A stretch of 64,000 nucleotides of DNA from CALJFL01 sp039964455 (lineage in GTDB: Bacteria > Pseudomonadota > Gammaproteobacteria > Pseudomonadales > Halieaceae), in assembly GCA_039964455.1 (NCBI GenBank), contig JBDVXK010000013.1, positions 124,001 to 188,000 on the forward strand, read 5' to 3'. The notes below the pieces were generated by a model. That model was given only the letters and a program-made list of their open reading frames with translations. It had not been told where the DNA came from and did no database searches. Below are positions 1 through 8,200 of the stretch, piece by piece; within the stretch, counting starts at the first letter, position 1, and the number at the start of each line of letters is the position of its first letter. The position numbers were made by a program, and so were the translations under genes.

Positions 1-906
1 GCGATCAAGAATTGCAAGCGGCAGACCTGGCCTTCCATCGCTCACCGATACGCAAGACCCTGCTTCGGTCAAGGCGTATATATGGGTGATTCGTGCTTTA
101 GGAAAAGCGAGAGCCAATCCATCGAGCAAATCGGCGGAGACTGGTTCGCTGCCCAAAGTAATCTGCTTAAGAGCAGGAGGGTGGGATGCCGCTGTAAGCA
201 GGTTCAATGCAAACCGCCAGAACGTGGGAGTAGAGCTCACATGAGTGACCGATCGTCTGCTCATAGTCGCCAATGAATCTGTCACGAGGGTGGATGGAGA
301 GAGCACTAGCGTGCTTTGGTTCGACAAAATGTGCGCCAGCATTTGTATACCGGCAAAATGATTTAGCTTATAGGCCAACATCCAGCGCTCGCTTAAGTCC
401 GCCTTTCCTATACTAATTTGCGCGAGTAAATCAGACCAAAGATAACTCACACAACGAGGCTTTTGCGTAGTACCTGACGTTAGAATCAAGAGCTCACTAT
501 CTCGCTCCTCTAGCCTCGAAGTCGGCACAGACTCTCCGAAATTGAGCTCCTTCTTGTCATAGGGATTAAGTTGCTTACACGGTATATCGCTGTCGAATTC
601 ACTTTCAGTAAAGAGCAGCGCTATATCCAGATCGGATACCAGGGTAGAGACCTGCTCCACCGAGAAGTCTCTATTGATGATTACAAGGGGTATACCAGCA
701 CAGGACGCAGCAAGCATTAAAATTATCAGCTCACTTGAATCCCTCAAATAACATGCAAAGGTGCCGGTACTTTCTTTTTTTAGTCTTTTAACAAGAATCG
801 CAACGGCGATATGCACGTCTTTATAAGTCCACTGCCCATCGTCATCTACTAAAAAAGGTCGCGAGGGGTTTTGACTTAATGCGCTATTTAGCAGAGACGC
901 TATCAC
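1..906 (-). CDS. AMP-dependent acyl/aryl ligase (adenylating enzyme), 3' end beyond window
   Basis: The reverse strand is open for 302 codons from a GTG at 906 to the window edge, so the C-terminal part is missing. Residues 143-150 read TSGTTQKP, the adenylate-forming-enzyme P-loop. A later IYALTEAGS matches the A5 YGxTE region, and HFAGIQ and STPTFWR are typical of the ANL superfamily. The enzyme should activate a carboxylic acid as an acyl-adenylate. The upstream stop (913-915) is in the same frame, so no earlier in-frame start exists; GTG 904-906 is the first plausible one. It lies 6 nt behind a free acyl carrier protein, so loading of that carrier is the likely role. The substrate cannot be read from the sequence. 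Confidence 0.85.
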   Translation of the reverse strand, partial: MIASLLNSALSQNPSRPFLVDDDGQWTYKDVHIAVAILVKRLKKESTGTFACYLRDSSELIILMLAASCAGIPLVIINRDFSVEQVSTLVSDLDIALLFTESEFDSDIPCKQLNPYDKKELNFGESVPTSRLEERDSELLILTSGTTQKPRCVSYLWSDLLAQISIGKADLSERWMLAYKLNHFAGIQMLAHILSNQSTLVLSPSTLVTDSLATMSRRSVTHVSSTPTFWRFALNLLTAASHPPALKQITLGSEPVSADLLDGLALAFPKARITHIYALTEAGSCVSVSDGRPGLPLAILDR

Positions 907-912
907 TCGGAT

Positions 913-1143
913 TCAGCTATAAAATTCTACGATATCTCGCACAGTTTGTGGCAGTGAACCGCTGGTGTAGGGATCTTTACCATACTTTTTTTCAAGCATG
1001 GCGGACAGTTCTGCGACACATAGAGAGTCCAGCCCAAGACCTTCATCGTAAAGCAACGTATCGAGATCAAAAGGATCGTCTCGAAAGCCCTGATGTTTTC
1101 TAATGGTTACGATTATCTCTTTTACTTCGTCGTCGATTGTCAC
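913..1143 (-). CDS. Free-standing acyl carrier protein
   Basis: This 76-residue protein is of ACP size. The motif GLDSL holds Ser40, the expected 4'-phosphopantetheine attachment site. The start is GTG, with no strong ribosome-binding site visible. It is the first gene of a leftward pair with the adenylating ligase, and the two probably form an activation and carrier module. It is divergent from the glycosyltransferase at 1235, leaving about 90 bp for opposing promoters. Whether it carries a fatty, hydroxy or amino acid is unknown. A housekeeping AcpP role is unlikely because no fab genes adjoin it. Confidence 0.85.
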   Translation of the reverse strand: MTIDDEVKEIIVTIRKHQGFRDDPFDLDTLLYDEGLGLDSLCVAELSAMLEKKYGKDPYTSGSLPQTVRDIVEFYS

Positions 1144-1234
1144 AGCTCAATATATGCCTTCTAAAGGATAAAGCTGCCCGCGATCACTCCCAAAATGAAA
1201 ACGATACTGGCCAGTCACATTCACAGTCTTCCCC

Positions 1235-2305
1235 TTGAAAACCGCCCCATTTCACCCTGATTTTCGAGCTGTAATGTATCATCCCAGATCAATAATTGGT
1301 ACTGTTCCGCTATTGTCCACCCCATCTGACAGCAGGTTTTTTTTGGCTATTACACCAAAAGTCTCCGTAATTGTTATCGCCTATCGAATGGCTGCCCAGT
1401 TGCAGAACACTCTGTACACTCTGACCGCAGATTATCAAGATGGAGTGAGCGAAGACGATTACGAGGTTATCGTAATGGAGAATAGCTCTGACGATAACCT
1501 GACCGCAGAGCAAATAGATAATCTAGCTGCTAATTTTCACTACACACTTCGTGAGGAGCGAGCCGCAACCCCCGTATTTGCAGTCAATGAAGCGTTCAAA
1601 AAATGTCGCGCTCCCTTCATCTGCTTGATGATAGACGGGGCAAGGATGGTTAGCCCAGGAATCATAAAAAACGCAATAATGGCCTACGCGATTTCGCCTA
1701 ACACCATTTTAGCTGTACCCGGATATCATCTTGGCCAGGACGAGCAACACATGGTTGAAGGAGTCAGCGATCAGTTTGCTTATGAACAAAATTTGCTGGC
1801 ATCAATCGACTGGCGCCACAATGGTTATGAGCTATTCGGAATTGCCACGTTTAGCGGCGCCAATAGGCGAGGCTATCTCCAGCCAATAATGGAGTGCAAC
1901 TGCCTGTTTGCCTCCGCGGCCAATTTCCAATCCATTGGCTATGCAAATACAGAATTTACTCTTCCCGGCGGAGGCAGTATCAATTTACACATGTACCGAA
2001 GCTTGGGGATGCTGCCGGATACCACCCTGCTTGTGACTCCGGGAGAAGGCTCTTTTCACCAGTTTCATGGTGGAGTTACGACATCTTCTTACTCAGAGCG
2101 TGAGGCCGAGATAGAAAGACATCGAGTGCAATTGCACAGCTACTGGCCCGGGGGGTTTCACAGCCTGAGACGTGAGCCAACTCTTTTGGGATCAGTATCG
2201 CCACAGGCTCAACCTTTCCTGGCGCTATCCCTGGAACGAGCGGAGATTCGGAACCGCAGGATACGCAATCAAAAGCGGGTTATGTGGGAGGACGATTCAA
2301 CATGA
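1235..2305 (+). CDS. GT2-like glycosyltransferase (copy A)
   Basis: A GT-A fold start is visible at PKVSVIVIAYRM (about residue 42), followed by YEVIVMENSSDD, the nucleotide-binding half typical of family 2 glycosyltransferases. The place of the DxD motif reads LMIDGARMVSP, so the second Asp is missing. The protein is clearly paralogous to the one at 4393: both share IDGAR, VPGYHLG or IPGYHLG, and GEGSFHQ or GEGTFHQ blocks. The first codon used here is TTG at 1235. An in-frame ATG at 1274 is an equally good start and gives a more family-like N-terminus. The role is inferred as transfer or recognition of sugar in a surface glycan. No membrane segment is seen. Confidence 0.8.
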   Translation: MKTAPFHPDFRAVMYHPRSIIGTVPLLSTPSDSRFFLAITPKVSVIVIAYRMAAQLQNTLYTLTADYQDGVSEDDYEVIVMENSSDDNLTAEQIDNLAANFHYTLREERAATPVFAVNEAFKKCRAPFICLMIDGARMVSPGIIKNAIMAYAISPNTILAVPGYHLGQDEQHMVEGVSDQFAYEQNLLASIDWRHNGYELFGIATFSGANRRGYLQPIMECNCLFASAANFQSIGYANTEFTLPGGGSINLHMYRSLGMLPDTTLLVTPGEGSFHQFHGGVTTSSYSEREAEIERHRVQLHSYWPGGFHSLRREPTLLGSVSPQAQPFLALSLERAEIRNRRIRNQKRVMWEDDST

Positions 2306-2382
2306 AATTACGTTATCGCACCAAGGCCTTCGTAGGCTTAAAGCTTCTCCATAATCCCATCGTCCGCAACTGCTACACGTAG
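2302..2382 (+). CDS. Possible 26-residue peptide or gene remnant
   Basis: An ATG at 2302 overlaps the stop of the preceding glycosyltransferase (ATGA arrangement) and is preceded by GGGAGG at 2286-2291. It opens a short basic reading frame (start MKLRYRTKAF) ending at TAG 2380-2382. The coupling-like start suggests that a gene once began here, and the 80 bases that follow carry no open frame. It may be a truncated gene start, a leader peptide or chance. No function is assigned. Confidence 0.25.
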   Translation: MKLRYRTKAFVGLKLLHNPIVRNCYT

Positions 2383-2464
2383 AATCGCAAAACGCAAAAA
2401 ACCCAATATTGTGGGCAGATCCACGCTGGGGCATACTCGGCGACCTCCTATCAGGGACTAATAA

Positions 2465-3580
2465 ATGGCTACGGTCTATCTGCACATCGGTATGCCAAAA
2501 ACAGCGACGTCTACATTACAGAGCGTACTGGCTGATAATCATGAACGTCTTTTGAAGAATGGCTTCTTGTATCCCAAGAAGCCAAGGAATGGTGACGCTC
2601 ATCACTTGCTGGTCACGGATCTCATTGAAAAACACCAAGGCAGGTCGATGCCCGACATATGGTACGGCTCGAAACCGCGCGGCCAAGCCTGGGATTCGCT
2701 ACTCACCGAGATCCACGATCACGAGAGCGATATTGACTCAGTAATAATTAGCTCGGAGCTATTTTTCGGGCAAGCCAATCATATGCAACAAATACTGGAA
2801 AATGTCTCTGACCATTTACGAGGGCATGAGGTACGCATCGTTGTCTATCTGCGACGCCAGGATCAACTTTACAGCTCTTTTTACAATCAAGATGTTAAGG
2901 GTGTTAGGCAGTGGTCTCATAGCGCATATCAGTTTTACCAAACACATCAGCTATTCCAGCAGGACTATCATCAGATGTTAGACAGCTGGAGCAGCGTTTT
3001 CGGCAAGAAGCACATGATTATCCGTCCGTTCGAAGCAGAACAGTGGCCGAATGGTGACATTGTGCAGGATTTTTGCTCCATCCTCGGCGTCGAGGCCTTA
3101 CACTCTGCTGATAGAGAGAATGAGGACACGCTAGGGGGCGTGCAGATCTACCTGAAGCGATGCCTCAATAAAATAGGCTTTGACAAGGGGCGAAACGACG
3201 CCGTATTGAATATACTGGCCGAAGTTTGTCCTCAGGAACCAGGACCCCGTTACCAATATATCCACAGGGGCTTGTACGCGAAGTATAGACAGAATTGGCT
3301 AGACAACAATCGCGCTATTTCATCGGATTATCTTGGCGATAAGCCGCTGTTTCTGAGGCCAATACCCGAGCCTGGAGAGGTCGACATACATAAAGTAAAT
3401 AGATTTACCGTTGCCGGATGTGCTCAGCACCTGATTGCGGTATACAGTTGGGAAAAATACCCGGAGTATCGACGGCTTTTCGCCAAAGCCACTGCGTTAA
3501 TGCTCGCCGAACAGGATCTGTGGCATGCATTGAAGCCCTCCGAAAGAGTAAGACTGCTAAGTTGGTGCGAACCCGAATGA
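2465..3580 (+). CDS. Sulfotransferase family protein
   Basis: The N-terminus carries GMPKTATST (residues 9-17), the 5'-phosphosulfate loop that binds PAPS in carbohydrate sulfotransferases. YLRRQDQLYSSFYN further on matches the 3'-phosphate-binding region, with an Arg and a Ser spaced as in the family. The 371-residue length fits. It is cytosolic, with no signal or membrane segment. It lies between two GT2-like paralogues and upstream of a second sulfotransferase, so sulfation of a surface glycan is the best guess. The acceptor is unknown. The 160 bp upstream contains only a doubtful short reading frame. Confidence 0.85.
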   Translation: MATVYLHIGMPKTATSTLQSVLADNHERLLKNGFLYPKKPRNGDAHHLLVTDLIEKHQGRSMPDIWYGSKPRGQAWDSLLTEIHDHESDIDSVIISSELFFGQANHMQQILENVSDHLRGHEVRIVVYLRRQDQLYSSFYNQDVKGVRQWSHSAYQFYQTHQLFQQDYHQMLDSWSSVFGKKHMIIRPFEAEQWPNGDIVQDFCSILGVEALHSADRENEDTLGGVQIYLKRCLNKIGFDKGRNDAVLNILAEVCPQEPGPRYQYIHRGLYAKYRQNWLDNNRAISSDYLGDKPLFLRPIPEPGEVDIHKVNRFTVAGCAQHLIAVYSWEKYPEYRRLFAKATALMLAEQDLWHALKPSERVRLLSWCEPE

Positions 3581-3693
3581 ATAGTAAATCAGTCTCCTTA
3601 AAGAGCGTTGATCCAGGTACTCCAGTCACACTCAACAGTAGGGGCCTAGTTGTAGTAGACTACCTATGTAGTCTGCCCACAATTCAGTAATTC

Positions 3694-4389
3694 ATGGATA
3701 TGCCTGACAGAATAATATGCATCCTGGGCATGCACCGAAGCGGCACGAGCTGCCTGACCGGCTCCCTGGAGGCTGCAGGACTATACTTGGGAGATATACA
3801 TACCTGGAACCCATTCAACCTTAAGGGAAACAGGGAAAATCAGGATATCGTCGACTTACACGACCTTATCCTTGCTGACAATGGCGGTGCATGGGATAGC
3901 CCGCCCAAAAGAGTAGCTTGGTCGCAAGAGCGCAAAAACCAAGCAATGGAACTGCTTTCAAGCTATAAAGATGTGCCAATTATTGGCTTTAAAGATCCTA
4001 GGACTATTTTGGTCCTGGATGGCTGGAAATCAGTTGCAGGTAATATGGATTTTATTGGAATATTCCGACATCCCGACGCGGTGGCCCAATCTTTGATGCG
4101 TCGCAGCAAGATCCCTCGCAAGCAAGCGCTAGACCTGTGGTATCGCTATAATCGAATTCTCTACAAAGAATATCTGAGCGCGCCTTTCCCCATACTCTGT
4201 TTTGATGACACAGAGCAGAATTTTCAGGCGAAACTGGCCCAAACGATTCGAGGTCTTGGCTTAACGGAGCCTGAAAGCGGAGAAAGCTTTTACGACAGTG
4301 AACTAAAAATTTTTAGTACCGATACTTCGACGCCGCTTCCGTGGAAGGTGCGACGCCTTTACAAGCAACTGACCAAAGTTTGCGCCTGA
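3694..4389 (+). CDS. Sulfotransferase-like P-loop protein
   Basis: ILGMHRSGTSCLT near residue 10 is a PAPS 5'-phosphosulfate loop of the kind found in short bacterial sulfotransferases. FIGIFRHPDAVAQSLMRRS has the Arg...Ser spacing of the 3'-phosphate-binding site. At 231 residues it is shorter than the protein at 2465 and is not its close copy. No clear ribosome-binding site is seen; a second ATG lies two codons in. The next gene starts 3 bp after its stop, so the two are probably cotranscribed. Sulfation of a glycan or small molecule is inferred. Confidence 0.8.
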   Translation: MDMPDRIICILGMHRSGTSCLTGSLEAAGLYLGDIHTWNPFNLKGNRENQDIVDLHDLILADNGGAWDSPPKRVAWSQERKNQAMELLSSYKDVPIIGFKDPRTILVLDGWKSVAGNMDFIGIFRHPDAVAQSLMRRSKIPRKQALDLWYRYNRILYKEYLSAPFPILCFDDTEQNFQAKLAQTIRGLGLTEPESGESFYDSELKIFSTDTSTPLPWKVRRLYKQLTKVCA

Positions 4390-4392
4390 GAC

Positions 4393-5400
4393 ATGAATGG
4401 TATGCTTGAAAAGTTATCGAGTTTAATTTCTAGAGAAGACGCAGAAAACAGGGGGGCGCAGAAACCGCTACTTAGCTGCGTAGTCATCGTGCATGACATG
4501 GTAGAACAGGCAGAAAAAACGATCTTATCTCTGTCGGAAGAATATCAGCTCGATGTCCAGTCTGATCAATACGAAGTTATTATTGTCGAGAATCAATCAG
4601 ACAATGTGATGCGCCAAGAGTTCATTGAATCTCTGCCAGACAACTTCCACTACTTTATACGGGAAAACCCTGAGCCCTCCCCCGGTCCAGCAGTCAACTA
4701 TGGTGTTTCCAAGGCTATAGGCGACAAACTTTGTATACTTATTGATGGTGCCCGATTACTTAGCCCGCGCGCTATCTCTACAATAATACAGGGCCACAAA
4801 CTCAGCGATGCTGCCGTAATTTCAATTCCCGGTTATCATCTAGGGCACAAGCTTCAACAGGAAGCGGTTTTGACGGGTTACGATAGTGCGGCCGAAGCTA
4901 CGCTGTTAAAGTCTGTGGGCTGGCCTGAGAATGGCTACCGATTATTCGATGTTTCATGCTTGAACGGCTCCAGCGGCTTGGGGTTTTTTCTTCCCAATAG
5001 CGAAAGCAATTGTATCAGCCTGTCGCGCCAGCTCTGGGAAATCCTGGAGGGCTACGATTCCCGCTTCAAACTTCGTGGAGGTGGGCTCGTAAATCTCGAT
5101 TTCTATAAGCGAGCGCTAGAACTGCCTGGAACGCTGCATGTAATTCTTGCTGGTGAAGGAACGTTCCATCAACTTCATGGAGGAATGACCACCGGCGGCC
5201 TGAATCCATCGGCGAGAGCCAAGTATATACAAGACAGCAACGAGCAATATCGGGAATTCAGAGGCCAAGACTTTGAAAACCCAAGAACAGAACCCGTGTA
5301 TCTTGGCAGACTGCCTATCCAGGTTCAGAAGTTCGTCCAGCATTCTGCACAACTGGCTATAAGGTTGGAAGGAGAAGAATGCCTGGGCAAGCCATTTTGA
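4393..5400 (+). CDS. GT2-like glycosyltransferase (copy B)
   Basis: Paralogue of the protein at 1235. LLSCVVIVHDM begins the GT-A fold and is followed by YEVIIVENQSDN. The metal-binding motif position reads ILIDGARLLSP, again lacking the second acidic residue of DxD, and GEGTFHQLHGGMTTGG occurs near residue 255. It is soluble, 335 residues, and starts 3 bp after the sulfotransferase stop. Conservation of the same DGA variant in both copies argues for a shared specialised function, not decay. Substrate and product are unknown. Confidence 0.8.
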   Translation: MNGMLEKLSSLISREDAENRGAQKPLLSCVVIVHDMVEQAEKTILSLSEEYQLDVQSDQYEVIIVENQSDNVMRQEFIESLPDNFHYFIRENPEPSPGPAVNYGVSKAIGDKLCILIDGARLLSPRAISTIIQGHKLSDAAVISIPGYHLGHKLQQEAVLTGYDSAAEATLLKSVGWPENGYRLFDVSCLNGSSGLGFFLPNSESNCISLSRQLWEILEGYDSRFKLRGGGLVNLDFYKRALELPGTLHVILAGEGTFHQLHGGMTTGGLNPSARAKYIQDSNEQYREFRGQDFENPRTEPVYLGRLPIQVQKFVQHSAQLAIRLEGEECLGKPF

Positions 5401-5424
5401 CCCATTATCTAACCCTAGACCGAC

Positions 5425-6906
5425 ATGCTCCAAACCAGCGAAGCCAAAGTGTCTAGCAGCGAGGCCAGTTCGACAGAACGCCCGCTAGTTGTAGATCTAG
5501 ATGGCACACTTATTAATACTGATCTCCTCCACGAATCGACGCTCAAAATAATTCGCGAGCACCCCCTGGGTGCGCTTCAACTGCCTTTTCACCTGAAGTC
5601 AGGCAAGTCAAGACTGAAGCAATACCTGGCCGATAATGTCCAGCTGATGCCCGAAACGCTACCCTATAATGAACCGTTCCTGCAGTGGCTTCGCAGCCAG
5701 CGTGATCACGGTCGTCAGCTAATTCTATGCACCGCCTCAAATCAGGGGTTTGCAGAGGATGTTGCAGGCTTTCTGGGTATATTTGATGATGTTATCGCAA
5801 GTGATTCCAGTCGAAATATCAAGGGAGATAGGAAGGCTGAGATATTGTGCGAGCGCTTCGGCAAGGGAGGATTTGATTATGCAGGCGACTCATATTCCGA
5901 TTTGCCGGTATGGCGAAATAGTGGCGGTGCAATTCTGGTTAACACGCCCGATAAGCTGAAAAAAACTGTCGCCTCCAGCGATTGCGATATAGTCGAAATT
6001 TTCGAAAAGTCGAAGCTAACTATTGGACAGTGGTCGCGAGCAATCCGGGTACAACAGTGGCTTAAGAATTTGCTATTGTTCGCGCCAGTCCTCGCCGCCC
6101 ACCGGATCACAGAAACACAGTCTCTTGGATTATTGATAGTAGCGTTTTTCGCTTTCAGCTTTGTCGCATCCGCTACTTACCTGGTTAACGACCTACTCGA
6201 TCTAGAAAGTGATCGTCTGCATCCCCGAAAGAAGAGTCGACTACTTGCAGCAGGCTTGATATCCATACCCAAAGCAATTCTGATGGCCGCTGGCCTATTA
6301 AGCTCTGGCTTATTTCTTGGTTATTTTATCAGCGACAGCTTTTTCCTTTGCCTGATTATTTACCTGTTTATAACCTGCACATACTCCTTAATCCTGAAGC
6401 GTGTCACTCTCTTAGACTGCATGGTACTTGCAGTGCTTTATACTTTACGGATTATCGCTGGCGCTGCCGCGATTGGCATGGGGCTATCGTTTTGGTTGCT
6501 GGCTTTTTCTGCATTTCTCTTTACATCGCTCGCCCTGATTAAAAGGTATGCCGAACTCGAAGTACAACTACTCGAGGGTCGCGAGAAGGTGCATGGTCGA
6601 GGATATTTGACTTCAGATGCGCCACTCTTACAGACACTGGGCGTCACTTCGGGCTTCGCTGCTGTACTAGTATTATCTCTATACCTTAATAGTGATGAAG
6701 TAGTCGTTTTATATGAAGTTCCGCAGGTAGTCTGGGGGGCGGTATTGGTACTGCTTTACTGGATTAGCTGGATGTGGATGCAGGCACACCGAGGTCTAAT
6801 GCACGACGATCCTCTAGTATTCGCTATCAAGGATAAGACAAGCCTTTTCGCCGGCGCAGTATTCCTCAGTATTCTCCTTCTTGGTGGGATGCTGCCATCA
6901 TGGTAA
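5425..6906 (+). CDS. HAD phosphatase-UbiA prenyltransferase fusion (DPPR-synthase-like)
   Basis: Residues 20-200 form a HAD-type phosphatase: the nucleophile motif is VVDLDGTL (Asp24, Asp26) and a later GDSYSDLPV supplies the acidic pair. From about residue 210 it becomes a polytopic UbiA-family membrane enzyme with NDLLDLESD (Asn255, Asp256, Asp259, Asp263) as the first prenyl-diphosphate/Mg site and a later IKRYAEL block. UbiA relatives next to DprE1 and DprE2, as in mycobacteria, transfer 5-phosphoribose from PRPP to decaprenyl phosphate. The fused HAD domain could then remove the 5-phosphate (inference). The 3' end overlaps dprE1 by 7 nt, so the genes are translationally coupled. Confidence 0.85.
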   Translation: MLQTSEAKVSSSEASSTERPLVVDLDGTLINTDLLHESTLKIIREHPLGALQLPFHLKSGKSRLKQYLADNVQLMPETLPYNEPFLQWLRSQRDHGRQLILCTASNQGFAEDVAGFLGIFDDVIASDSSRNIKGDRKAEILCERFGKGGFDYAGDSYSDLPVWRNSGGAILVNTPDKLKKTVASSDCDIVEIFEKSKLTIGQWSRAIRVQQWLKNLLLFAPVLAAHRITETQSLGLLIVAFFAFSFVASATYLVNDLLDLESDRLHPRKKSRLLAAGLISIPKAILMAAGLLSSGLFLGYFISDSFFLCLIIYLFITCTYSLILKRVTLLDCMVLAVLYTLRIIAGAAAIGMGLSFWLLAFSAFLFTSLALIKRYAELEVQLLEGREKVHGRGYLTSDAPLLQTLGVTSGFAAVLVLSLYLNSDEVVVLYEVPQVVWGAVLVLLYWISWMWMQAHRGLMHDDPLVFAIKDKTSLFAGAVFLSILLLGGMLPSW

Positions 6907-8198
6907 CTATTTCTTCCTGGGGAAGATTAGAACAACCAGAACATGAACTAAGGCCACTGCAACACCGGAGCAGCCTGGCTTCAACCCTGCGAGACGGTGC
7001 CCCGGGCTTGCCATTTGGTATGGGCCGCAGTTATGGCGACGTGTGCTTAAACCCCGAGGGCACACTATGGACTACGCGATCACTAGACAACTTTATACGC
7101 TTCGATCAAGCAAATGGCATCATAGAGTGCGAGGCGGGTGTCCTACTCAAAGATATTCAGGAACTTATTGTCCCGCTGGGCTGGATGTTGCCCGTCACGC
7201 CCGGAACACAGTTTGTCACTGTAGGCGGCGCGATTGCTAACGATGTACACGGTAAGAATCATCACGAATATGGATCATTTGGTAATCATGTAGAAAGGCT
7301 TTTGTTATGTCGCACGGATGGTGAAGAAATTGAATGCGGCCCAGGTATGCACGACGATTGGTATGCAGCCACAGTAGGCGGAATGGGGCTTACCGGTGTG
7401 ATCAGTCGCGCCACGATAAGCCTGCGACGCATAGAAACCCCGTGGATGACTGTCGAGTCTATACCATTCTATTCGCTAGAGGAGTTCTATAAGCTTGCCG
7501 ACCGGTCAGAGAGCGACTGGGAGTACACAGTATCCTGGATTGATTGTGTGGCTAAAAATGACCGCAGAGGTATTTTCTTTCGCGCAAATCACAGTTTGGC
7601 TATTCCCACTCAAGACTATTCCACAAGTCGCCGAAATCTTGTTTTTACGCCACCAATATCTCTGGTAAATCGCCTATCTTTGAAACCATTTAACTGGGCT
7701 TACTTCCATTCACACAGGCTACGATCCGGAGAAAAAGAGATGCACTACCAGCCATTTTTTTATCCGCTGGATCAAATTCAGAACTGGAATAGAATGTATG
7801 GGCCTAGAGGTTTCTATCAATATCAATGCGTAATACCGACCGAGAACAGAGAAGCTGCAATAGCTGCGCTACTGGACGAAACTACAAACAGTAACAGTGG
7901 CTCTTTTCTTGCAGTTTTAAAAACATTTGGCGAAAAACCATCGTCGGGGCTGCTCAGTTTTCCTCAGGCTGGTGCGACTTTGGCATTGGACTTCCCAAAT
8001 CGAGGAAAAGCGACTCTGGACCTTATGCAGCGCCTCGACGTAATTGTAGGTCAAGCGGGAGGTCGCTTATACGCAGCGAAAGATGCTCGAATGACGGCAG
8101 GTCTATATGCCGCTGGATATCCGAACCTGGATCAGTTTCAGCCGTTCCGAGATCCCGGTATTAGCTCAGCCCTGTCTCGTCGACTCTTGGGTAGCTAG
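6900..8198 (+). CDS. dprE1: Decaprenylphosphoryl-beta-D-ribose 2'-oxidase-like FAD enzyme (DprE1)
   Basis: The FAD-binding half shows GMGRSYGDV (residues 40-48) and VHGKNHH (116-122), both hallmarks of DprE1. The C-terminal half ends with RLYAAKDAR, where Lys394 matches the catalytic Lys418 of M. tuberculosis DprE1. The expected reaction is oxidation of polyprenyl-phosphoryl-ribose at C2' to the 2-keto intermediate. At the position of the mycobacterial benzothiazinone-target cysteine (GWNICVDFP) this protein reads GATLALDFP, so Ala362 replaces Cys387. It overlaps the HAD-UbiA gene and is followed 2 bp later by dprE2, giving the canonical order. Confidence 0.88.
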   Translation: MVTISSWGRLEQPEHELRPLQHRSSLASTLRDGAPGLPFGMGRSYGDVCLNPEGTLWTTRSLDNFIRFDQANGIIECEAGVLLKDIQELIVPLGWMLPVTPGTQFVTVGGAIANDVHGKNHHEYGSFGNHVERLLLCRTDGEEIECGPGMHDDWYAATVGGMGLTGVISRATISLRRIETPWMTVESIPFYSLEEFYKLADRSESDWEYTVSWIDCVAKNDRRGIFFRANHSLAIPTQDYSTSRRNLVFTPPISLVNRLSLKPFNWAYFHSHRLRSGEKEMHYQPFFYPLDQIQNWNRMYGPRGFYQYQCVIPTENREAAIAALLDETTNSNSGSFLAVLKTFGEKPSSGLLSFPQAGATLALDFPNRGKATLDLMQRLDVIVGQAGGRLYAAKDARMTAGLYAAGYPNLDQFQPFRDPGISSALSRRLLGS

Positions 8199-8200
8199 CC

